A stretch of DNA of 47,656 bases from Aquabacterium sp. (GTDB lineage Bacteria > Pseudomonadota > Gammaproteobacteria > Burkholderiales > Burkholderiaceae_C), in contig JAKLLB010000024.1 in assembly GCA_023150345.1 (NCBI GenBank), positions 1 through 47,656 on the forward strand, in the 5' to 3' direction. Under the pieces are notes generated by a model. It was not told the DNA's origin. It did not search any database and saw nothing but the letters and a program-made list of their open reading frames with translations. The translations under genes and the position numbers were made by a program. Below are positions 41,104 to 47,656 of this stretch, piece after piece (within the stretch, counting starts at the first letter, position 1; every line of letters starts with the position of its first letter).

Positions 41104-43008
41104 ATGAGCCACGTCTCCGACCTCATCGCCACCGACATCGAGCAGTACCTGCACCAGCATGAGCGCAAGAGCCTGTTGCGCTTCATCACGTGCGGTTCGG
41201 TCGACGATGGCAAGAGCACGCTGATCGGGCGGTTGCTGTATGAATCGAAGATGCTGTTCGAGGATCAGCTCGCCGCTGTGGAGGCCGACTCGCGCAAGTG
41301 GGGCACGCAGGGTGGCGACATCGACTTCGCACTGCTGGTCGACGGGCTTGCTGCCGAGCGCGAGCAGGGCATCACCATCGATGTGGCCTATCGGTTCTTC
41401 AGCACCGACCGGCGCAAGTTCATCGTTGCCGACACGCCCGGCCATGAGCAGTACACGCGCAACATGGTCACCGGCGCATCGACGGCCGATGTCGCGGTGA
41501 TCCTGATCGACGCACGCAAGGGCGTCCTCACCCAGACACGACGGCACAGCTACCTGGTGTCGCTCATCGGCATCCGCAAGGTCGTCCTGGCCATCAACAA
41601 GATGGACCTGATGGACTACTCGGAGAAGGTGTACCGCCAGATCGAAGAGGACTACCGCGCCTTCGCCCAGAAGATCGGACTGGCCGACATCACCGCGATG
41701 CCGCTGTCCGCGCTCAAGGGCGACAACATGCTGGAACCCAGCTCGCGCATGGGCTGGTACCACGGCCCCACCTTGATGGGCTACCTGGAGACCGTCGAAC
41801 TCGACGAGACCCGCCAGCAGGCCGGGGTGCTGCGCGTGCCCGTGCAATGGGTGAACCGACCCAATCTGGACTTCCGCGGCTTTGCCGGCACCGTCGCCGG
41901 AGGCACCGTGCGGCCGGGCGATCGGGTCCGCGCCCAGCCATCGGGGCGCGAGAGCCGCGTGGCACGCATCGTCACCGCCGACGGCGATCTGCCACTGGCC
42001 GTGGCCGGACAGTCGATCACCCTGACGCTGGAAGACGAGATCGACATCTCGCGGGGCGACCTGATCTCTGCGGCCGCCGCGCCCGCGGAGGTGGCCGACC
42101 AGTTCGAGGCCACCATCGTCTGGATGGCCGACGAGCCCCTGCTGCCCGGCCGACCCTATCTGCTCAAGCTGGGCACGCGCACGGTGAATGCCACCGTCAC
42201 CGAGCCCAAGTACAAGGTCAACGTCAACACGCTCGAGCACCTGGCCGCCAAGAAGCTCGACCTCAACGAGATCGGCGTGTGCAACGTCGCCCTCGACCGC
42301 GTGGTGGCGTTCGACGCGTACACCGCCAACCGCGAGACGGGCGGCTTCATCCTGATCGACCGCCTGACCAACCACACGGTGGGCGCAGGCATGCTGCACT
42401 TTGCGCTGCGTCGTGCGCACAACATCCACCTGCAGCCGGTGGATGTCGACAAGGCCGCCCGTGCGCAGTCGCTGGGCCAGAAGCCGGCGGTGCTGTGGTT
42501 CACCGGCTTGTCGGGCGCAGGCAAGTCCACGATTGCCAACCTCGTCGAGAAGAAGCTGCATGCCTTGGGCAAGCACTGCTACTTGCTCGACGGCGACAAC
42601 ATCCGTCACGGCCTGAACCGCGACCTGGGTTTCACAGAGGCCGACCGGGTCGAAAACGTGCGCCGGGTGGCCGAGGTGGCACGGCTGATGGCCGATGCCG
42701 GATTGATCGTGCTCACCGCGTTCATCTCGCCCTTCCGAGCCGAGCGGGCGATGGCCCGCGCACTGGTCGCCGAGGGCGAATTCATCGAGATCCATGTCGA
42801 CACGCCCCTGGAGGTGGCCGAGACGCGCGATGTCAAGGGGCTGTATCGCAAGGCCCGTCGCGGCGAGCTCGTGAACTTCACCGGCATCGACTCGCCCTAT
42901 GAGGCCCCCGAATCGCCGGAGTTGCGCATCGACACCGTTCATCAATCGGCACAAGCCTGCGCCGATCAAGTGATCGCCTGCATGAACGCGCGTGGGCTGC
43001 TGGGCTGA
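41104..43008 (+). CDS. cysNC: CysN-CysC fusion: sulfate adenylyltransferase large subunit plus APS kinase
   Basis: The 634-residue protein joins an EF-Tu-like GTPase (CysN, about 20-440) to an APS kinase (CysC, about 455-634). GTPase motifs are [15 protein letters not shown] (31-45), [12 protein letters not shown] and NKMDLM. The kinase P-loop is [15 protein letters not shown] near 465-479, followed by [16 protein letters not shown] and [10 protein letters not shown]. It makes APS and then PAPS. Such fusions (NodQ, bacterial CysNC) go with use of PAPS by sulfotransferases as well as assimilation. The ATG has no strong ribosome site of its own, only AGGAG in repeat copy 2. Confidence 0.95.
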   Translation: MSHVSDLIATDIEQYLHQHERKSLLRFITCGSVDDGKSTLIGRLLYESKMLFEDQLAAVEADSRKWGTQGGDIDFALLVDGLAAEREQGITIDVAYRFFSTDRRKFIVADTPGHEQYTRNMVTGASTADVAVILIDARKGVLTQTRRHSYLVSLIGIRKVVLAINKMDLMDYSEKVYRQIEEDYRAFAQKIGLADITAMPLSALKGDNMLEPSSRMGWYHGPTLMGYLETVELDETRQQAGVLRVPVQWVNRPNLDFRGFAGTVAGGTVRPGDRVRAQPSGRESRVARIVTADGDLPLAVAGQSITLTLEDEIDISRGDLISAAAAPAEVADQFEATIVWMADEPLLPGRPYLLKLGTRTVNATVTEPKYKVNVNTLEHLAAKKLDLNEIGVCNVALDRVVAFDAYTANRETGGFILIDRLTNHTVGAGMLHFALRRAHNIHLQPVDVDKAARAQSLGQKPAVLWFTGLSGAGKSTIANLVEKKLHALGKHCYLLDGDNIRHGLNRDLGFTEADRVENVRRVAEVARLMADAGLIVLTAFISPFRAERAMARALVAEGEFIEIHVDTPLEVAETRDVKGLYRKARRGELVNFTGIDSPYEAPESPELRIDTVHQSAQACADQVIACMNARGLLG

Positions 43009-43038
43009 CGCGCGGCTGAGCAGTTAGAAGTCTGCACC

Positions 43039-43821
43039 ATGGACTGGATCAACCCCGTTGCCGGCTTCGTCGTCGGCCTGCTGGTGGGCATCACCGGCGT
43101 CGGAGGCGGCTCGCTGATGACGCCGCTGTTGGTGTTGGTATTCGGCATGGCGCCGGCGGCGGCTGTCGGTACCGACCTGTGGTTTGCGGCGATCACCAAG
43201 CTGGTCGGCGGCACGGTCCACCACCAGCGCGGCGGCGTCGACTGGCAGGTGGTGCGTCGGCTGTCACTCGGCAGCCTGCCGGCGGCGGTGCTCACGCTGG
43301 TGTGGTTGCATACCAGTGGGCTCGGGCCGGTCAAGCAAGGCCTCATCCTGCACATGCTGGGGGTGGTGCTGGTGCTCACGGCGCTGGCCATGCTGCTGAA
43401 GAAGCAATTGCACGCCGTGGGCCAGCGTCTGCGGTCCTCGGCGCCTGAGCGGTTCAAAGGCGTTCAACCGCCGCTGACCGTGCTGGCCGGCGCATTGCTC
43501 GGGTTCCTGGTCACCCTCACATCGGTCGGCGCCGGTGCCCTGGGCACGGTGATGCTGGTCTACCTCTATCCGTTCCGCATGACGCCGACGCGCCTCGTGG
43601 GAACCGACATCGTGCACGCCATACCGCTGACGATGGTGGCCGGCATGGGTCACCTGTGGATGGGCAACGTCGACCTGCCGCTGCTGGGCCAGTTGCTGCT
43701 GGGATCGATACCCGGCATCGTGATCGGCTCGCTCGTCGGTACCCGCACTTCGGAGTTGTTCCTGCGCCGCGCCATCGCCGCGGTGCTGGTGGCCGTCGGC
43801 GCCAAGCTGCTGCTGGCTTGA
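43039..43821 (+). CDS. TauE/SafE-family membrane permease
   Basis: A 260-residue membrane protein with about eight helices in two similar halves: VAGFVVGLLVGITGVGGGSL and LTVLAGALLGFLVTLTSVGA, each with the GxxxGxGGG-like loop of the TauE/SafE (COG0730) family. Members move sulfite, sulfoacetate or other anions across the inner membrane. It lies 30 bases downstream of cysNC on the same strand, so a role with sulfate, sulfite or a sulfonate is likely. Direction and substrate are not shown by the sequence. Confidence 0.85.
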   Translation: MDWINPVAGFVVGLLVGITGVGGGSLMTPLLVLVFGMAPAAAVGTDLWFAAITKLVGGTVHHQRGGVDWQVVRRLSLGSLPAAVLTLVWLHTSGLGPVKQGLILHMLGVVLVLTALAMLLKKQLHAVGQRLRSSAPERFKGVQPPLTVLAGALLGFLVTLTSVGAGALGTVMLVYLYPFRMTPTRLVGTDIVHAIPLTMVAGMGHLWMGNVDLPLLGQLLLGSIPGIVIGSLVGTRTSELFLRRAIAAVLVAVGAKLLLA

Positions 43822-43870
43822 GTCGCCACCCAGTGCGATCAGCTACAGAGTCCGTCTATCCGGGCGGGTG

Positions 43871-45328
43871 CTAGGACGACACGTCCCCCAGGAACACCTC
43901 GCAGCCGCCGCGGGGATTGGGCACGTAGCGGGTGCCGCCCAACGGCATCACCTTGGGCCCGTAGGGGTTGGCTGTGCCCAGGAACAGGCCCCTGGGAGTG
44001 GACACGAGCGTGCGCAGGCCCATGTTGTAGGGGTTGTCCATGCCGTTGGTCGTGACTGGCACCCAGTTCTCGCCATCGAAGCTGCGGTAGAGATCGAACC
44101 CGGACTGCCGCTCGAGGATGCGCTGCGGGTCGACATGGTTGATCGCATTGGCGAACACCTGCGGCCAGTTGGCACGGTTGGCGTAGCCCAGGATCGAGCT
44201 CCACTCGAAGGTGCCCATATACAGCCAGCCTTCGTGCTCGCACATGCGCCAGAAGTAGCCGTTGAAGAAGTTGTCGAATCCCGGCAGGTAACCTGAGAGC
44301 GCCGGCTTCGGGCCTTCGGGGGTGTCGCGGCTGTCGCCCACGAGCAGGTCCCAGGAGCCGTCCGGTCGCACGCGGATCAGCTCGGGAGCCGCCGGCCCCA
44401 CCTTGTTCTGCCGGTCGATGCCACCACCCTGGATGCCGCTGCCGATGTAGAGCGCGTCCTTGAACGGCGTCATGCTCAGCACGCACTGGTTGAAGCGCCC
44501 GCGCCAAGCGCCCTGGTCGATCACCTTCTCCCAGTGGTAGGGCGCCTCGCCCTCACAGGTGGAACGCCAGACCTGATAGCCCGCCAGGTTGAACGTGCCC
44601 ACGTAGAGGTGGTCGCCGAATCCGACCATCTCGAACACGGTGAGGTTGCCGGCATCGCCGAAACCGAAGGCGCTGACCGGCTCCCACTGCCCGGCCAACG
44701 GATCGCGACTCTCGTACACCACCGAGTGAGCCGACACGTTCGGATTTCCACCCCGCGAACCTGCTGGCGTGGTGTAAAGCCGCCCCTTGAACGCGGCCAT
44801 GGTGCGGATGGTGGTGACTGGCAGCCCGTTGAGGCCGGGTTCGCAGGTCGGCGTGTAGGTGCGCCCATCGTCGGAGCGCAGGATCAGCGGGCCGGGCCCC
44901 CGTGCCGGCGACCAGGTGCTCACCAGGAGCACGGGTTCGCCGCCGCCGGGTGGATCCCAGGTGAGCATGCCGCGAAACCCGAGCTCGCGCGGTATGGGCT
45001 TGCCGTGGCTGCCGGTGATCATGGGCGACTTGAACACCCGCTCCCACTCGTCGCGCAAGGGGTCGTAGCGCCAGATCTCGGCGCGCATGTCCAGGTCGTA
45101 TGGGTCGGCCGGGCACTCCACGGGCCAGACGTCCATGCCGATCGGCAGGCGTGCCTTCATGAACGGGAAGTTGCCGCGCGTGGTGGCCACGTACAAGTGG
45201 CCCTTGAACCAGGCCATCGAGTGCGCATAGGCGTTCTGGCCATCGCCGAAACCGCCGTGTGCCACCAATCGGAAGTCGCTGCGGCGCAGGCCCGGATGCA
45301 CGCCCAGCCGGTTCGGGGTGCGGGTCAT
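43871..45328 (-). CDS. unknown beta-propeller-like protein
   Basis: This 485-residue protein has no family I can name but shows at least six repeats built on a hydrophobic strand, FKG/GD and HLY/RLY-G-T: SMAWFKGHLYVATTRG, TMAAFKGRLYTTPAGS, EMVGFGDHLYVGTFNL, SMTPFKDALYIGSGIQGG, MCEHEGWLYMGTFEWSS and LVSTPRGLFLGTANPYG. The pattern suggests a six- or seven-bladed propeller. No signal peptide is seen at the N-terminus MTRTPNRLGVHPGLRRSDFR. It follows the alpha/beta hydrolase by five bases and is the last gene of a three-gene minus-strand unit. A scaffold or ligand-binding role is a guess. Confidence 0.72.
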   Translation of the reverse strand: MTRTPNRLGVHPGLRRSDFRLVAHGGFGDGQNAYAHSMAWFKGHLYVATTRGNFPFMKARLPIGMDVWPVECPADPYDLDMRAEIWRYDPLRDEWERVFKSPMITGSHGKPIPRELGFRGMLTWDPPGGGEPVLLVSTWSPARGPGPLILRSDDGRTYTPTCEPGLNGLPVTTIRTMAAFKGRLYTTPAGSRGGNPNVSAHSVVYESRDPLAGQWEPVSAFGFGDAGNLTVFEMVGFGDHLYVGTFNLAGYQVWRSTCEGEAPYHWEKVIDQGAWRGRFNQCVLSMTPFKDALYIGSGIQGGGIDRQNKVGPAAPELIRVRPDGSWDLLVGDSRDTPEGPKPALSGYLPGFDNFFNGYFWRMCEHEGWLYMGTFEWSSILGYANRANWPQVFANAINHVDPQRILERQSGFDLYRSFDGENWVPVTTNGMDNPYNMGLRTLVSTPRGLFLGTANPYGPKVMPLGGTRYVPNPRGGCEVFLGDVSS

Positions 45329-45333
45329 GGCTT

Positions 45334-46401
45334 CTAGCCCGCTACAGGAGCGGCAACGGCGCGAATGAACGTCGCCAGCGTGTCCTTGGCTTCATCCTCG
45401 CCGTCGAACGGCCCCACCTGCGCCTGCTCGCGGGTCATGAAGAACCAATGGCCGCCCGTCTCGTAAACGCGATCGCTGCGGAAGTGACTGCGACGCGCTT
45501 CGCCGGCACGCACCTTGGGTCTGGTCGCGAACTCGCCACCCCAGAAACGCTCGCATGCGTGGACGACTTCGAGCGGCCGCGTGGTCGGGAAGAAGTGACC
45601 CGCGCGGTGCACCCGGCGGAACTCCGCATGCGGCCAGACATCGAGCAGTTCCTTGCCCGTGAGTCGGGCCTGGGACTGGTCGCCGTACATTGCCAGGATC
45701 GGAAACGTCAGCCGGCGCAGTTCGCTCAGGCACAGGCCGTCGTCACCCATGAGTTCGTCGCGGGCGCGGGTGGTGTCCATCAGCTTGAGCCATTGCGCCG
45801 CCGTGCGCGACCCGCACTGCCCCGCCAACGGACGCACCAGCTCCTCGAGCTCGGGTGGCACGGCGGCATTGGCCATCTGCAGGTGCGACACCTCGGTGAG
45901 CAGCTTGTAGCCGAAGAAGGGATCGTGTGCGTCGAGATTCAGCCCGGCGCGGTCGACGATGGCCTGGATCTGGGCACCGTGGCCCCAGCTCTCGGGTCGC
46001 ACGCTCTTGCGCACTGCCGACAAATGGGTGTCGCACAGCACCATGCTTGCCACCCGTTGGGGCGCAATCTTGGCGAAATTCAGCGCCACCACGCCGCCGT
46101 AGCTGTGGGTCAGGAAGTGCGCCCGTTGAATGCCCAGGGCGTCGAGCAGGCCCTGGAGGTCGCGGGCGAGGTTGTCTGGCCGGTAGCCGCCGGCGGTCAT
46201 CTCGGAGCGGCCGTGTCCGCGCAGGTCGAACAAGGTCACCCGGAATCGCCGCTGCGACAGCCGCGTGGCGTACTGGAAGTACCAGAACGCCATGTTGGTG
46301 GCCAAGCCGTGCACCATCACCAGGTCTTCATGACCCTGTCCGTCCTGGCATTCGAGCTGGACGTAGTTCAGGCGTGCACCGTTGACCACTACTGCCGGCA
46401 C
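45334..46401 (-). CDS. alpha/beta hydrolase with C-terminal DUF6316-like domain
   Basis: The 355-residue protein begins at GTG 46401, with GGAG from the previous gene's end as ribosome site. An alpha/beta hydrolase domain (1-270) has LVMVHGLATNMAFW, LFDLRGHGRSEMTAGGYRPD, the nucleophile elbow THSYGG, and RVHRAGHFFPTTRP with the catalytic histidine. The last 50 residues (FRSDRVYETGGHWFFMTREQ, then GPFDGEDEAKDTL) resemble the small DUF6316 module, which is normally a free-standing protein of unknown function. The gene lies four bases behind a phosphodiesterase gene and five before the propeller gene. Confidence 0.78.
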   Translation of the reverse strand: MPAVVVNGARLNYVQLECQDGQGHEDLVMVHGLATNMAFWYFQYATRLSQRRFRVTLFDLRGHGRSEMTAGGYRPDNLARDLQGLLDALGIQRAHFLTHSYGGVVALNFAKIAPQRVASMVLCDTHLSAVRKSVRPESWGHGAQIQAIVDRAGLNLDAHDPFFGYKLLTEVSHLQMANAAVPPELEELVRPLAGQCGSRTAAQWLKLMDTTRARDELMGDDGLCLSELRRLTFPILAMYGDQSQARLTGKELLDVWPHAEFRRVHRAGHFFPTTRPLEVVHACERFWGGEFATRPKVRAGEARRSHFRSDRVYETGGHWFFMTREQAQVGPFDGEDEAKDTLATFIRAVAAPVAG

Positions 46402-46405
46402 GGCT

Positions 46406-47656
46406 TCACTCCATGTAACCCAGCAACTGCAGCTGGGCGAGGATCTTGGCCTTCTCGTCCTCGCCCATGCCGTCGGCGGCATTGGATGGCCCGGCCGCGA
46501 CTGCCGTGGCCGCGCCGATGGTGATGGGATGCGCTGCCAAGTGCTCCTGCGTGAACAGCGACGGCGGCACCTTGCCTTCGAAGTCCGAGGGCACGTCCAG
46601 CCCCAGGCTGTACAGCAGCGTGGCCCCCACGTCGACGATGTTGCGGCGCGCCAGCGTGGCACCGGCCGAGATGCCCGGTCCCCAGCCGATGAACACGCCG
46701 TCGGGATGATGGGTGCCCACCACTTCGGGTCGGCGCTCGACCACCGGCAGCCGGTTCTTGATCGAGACGAAGCCGCAGTCGCGCAGCACCAGCAGCAGAT
46801 CGGGGGCGTCTTCCATCGCGGCCCCCGGGAACACCTGCTCGCGGGTGTGGATCTCGCTGATGATGCGGTCGCCGGTGGCCGCGTCCTTCAGATCCTCCAG
46901 GTCGCGGATCAGCCTGGCTCGCGTGCTCTCGTAGTCCTCGGGCCGGAGGCCGCTGTCGCCCGGACGCCGTGCCACACGAATGTGGATGCCATTGGACGAG
47001 GGTGTGCGGCAATAGGCAACGGTCTCCTTCCAGTCGAGGTAGGCGAACATGCTGTCCTCGCGCCGGCGGCCTTCCTCGGTATCGGGCACATCGCGCCACT
47101 TCAGCCAGCCCTTCTCGGCCAGCCAGGCATTGATGCGCACCACCTCGGTGGAGCCGGTGAAGCCGTGGTCGGACGCCATGAACACCTGCACACCCGGACC
47201 GGCGGCGGTGACGAGCTTCTCGATGAACCCATCGAGCTGGCGGAAATAGGCCATGCACAGCTCGCGCATGCGCTGGTGGTATTCGCCGCGCCCCTCGTGG
47301 CTGCAGGTCGGGTCGAGGTAGGCCCAGGCCTGGTGCTGCAGCTTGTCGACACCGTCGAACATCACGGCCATCAGGTCGGGCGACTCGCGGGTGAGCAGGA
47401 AGTCGGCGATGCGATACCACTGCTGCTCGCGCGGCAGGTGATAGCGCACCCAGTTCTCACGGTCGTCGTCGGAGAGCTCGTTCATGGCCTGCTTCTCCTG
47501 CTCGAAGTCCCAGGCCAGTTCCTGCGCGTTGAAGTCGGGGATCTGCTTGAGCCGGTCGTACAGGTCAGCGGGAGCTGTATTTCGGCGCAGGTGGCGCCAC
47601 GGCACGAAGCCAGGCACCATGAAGCCGTTCAGATCCTTGGGCGGAGGTGCGGTGTA
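46406..47656 (-). CDS. type I phosphodiesterase/nucleotide pyrophosphatase-like protein (5' end outside window)
   Basis: The frame is open to the window edge; the 12 codons before the first ATG read YTAPPPKDLNGF, which fits the PPxxxNGxM strand of this family, so the true start lies beyond 47656. Of the visible 416 residues, SPDLMAVMFDGVDKLQHQAW carries the D and H metal ligands, FMASDHGFTGSTEVVRINAW the DHG motif, and EVVGTHHPDGVFIGWGPGI the last histidine ligand. These belong to the alkaline phosphatase superfamily (COG3379-like). It probably hydrolyses a phosphodiester or a related ester. It is followed after four bases by the alpha/beta hydrolase. Confidence 0.85.
   Translation of the reverse strand, partial: YTAPPPKDLNGFMVPGFVPWRHLRRNTAPADLYDRLKQIPDFNAQELAWDFEQEKQAMNELSDDDRENWVRYHLPREQQWYRIADFLLTRESPDLMAVMFDGVDKLQHQAWAYLDPTCSHEGRGEYHQRMRELCMAYFRQLDGFIEKLVTAAGPGVQVFMASDHGFTGSTEVVRINAWLAEKGWLKWRDVPDTEEGRRREDSMFAYLDWKETVAYCRTPSSNGIHIRVARRPGDSGLRPEDYESTRARLIRDLEDLKDAATGDRIISEIHTREQVFPGAAMEDAPDLLLVLRDCGFVSIKNRLPVVERRPEVVGTHHPDGVFIGWGPGISAGATLARRNIVDVGATLLYSLGLDVPSDFEGKVPPSLFTQEHLAAHPITIGAATAVAAGPSNAADGMGEDEKAKILAQLQLLGYME

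Overview
The window is GC-rich and gene-dense. Its gene content and one intergenic repeat type point to a betaproteobacterium, probably a Burkholderiales member of the Rubrivivax/Leptothrix/Comamonadaceae kind. This is inferred from protein style and the repeat, not from a marker gene. The organism can degrade aromatic compounds anaerobically through an ATP-dependent benzoyl-CoA reductase.

Layout. (1) 1-1468: a PaaK-type aryl-CoA ligase behind the tail of an unidentified gene. (2) 1530-5282: a small cluster of a DUF2249 protein, a 12-TM oxidase/NnrS-like membrane protein, a hemerythrin-like protein, a tandem GNAT protein and a MIP18/PaaD-type Fe-S assembly protein. It looks like a low-oxygen or nitrosative-stress and Fe-S maintenance group. 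(3) 5439-9763: a c-di-GMP/partner-switch module of an EAL-CBS-GGDEF protein, a CBS-PP2C phosphatase, SiaB-like and SiaC-like proteins. (4) 9882-17945, minus strand: the full benzoyl-CoA operon had-oah-dch-bcrCBAD-fdx. Divergent from it is korA-korB (18167-20778), the 2-oxoacid:ferredoxin oxidoreductase expected to recharge the ferredoxin, followed by a ferritin-like and a RidA-like gene. An FNR-like site lies in the divergent promoter region.

(5) 21822-29101: a LysR regulator, a VanX-type D,D-dipeptidase and an LD-carboxypeptidase form one minus-strand operon, followed by a TonB receptor and an AmpG-like permease. Together they suggest uptake and breakdown of cell-wall peptides. A 167-bp MITE-like inverted-repeat element sits beside the LysR gene. 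(6) 29102-31322: a decay zone with an intact Nudix gene, a broken lipoprotein gene and a cyclophilin gene damaged at both ends.

(7) 31415-47656: the most unusual part. A PqqD / inactive-M50 / HlyD fusion, a NodT-type outer-membrane factor, an unknown 139-aa protein, a sulfotransferase and an alkaline-phosphatase-superfamily protein lie on the minus strand. Next to them are cysQ (PAP phosphatase), cysD, a cysN-cysC fusion (PAPS synthesis) and a TauE/SafE permease. This set could make the sulfate donor, sulfate a product, remove the PAP by-product and export the product; it recalls the rhizobial nodPQ plus nodH logic. A tightly packed phosphodiesterase, alpha/beta hydrolase and beta-propeller trio closes the window. 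No rRNA, tRNA, CRISPR or complete insertion sequence was seen.
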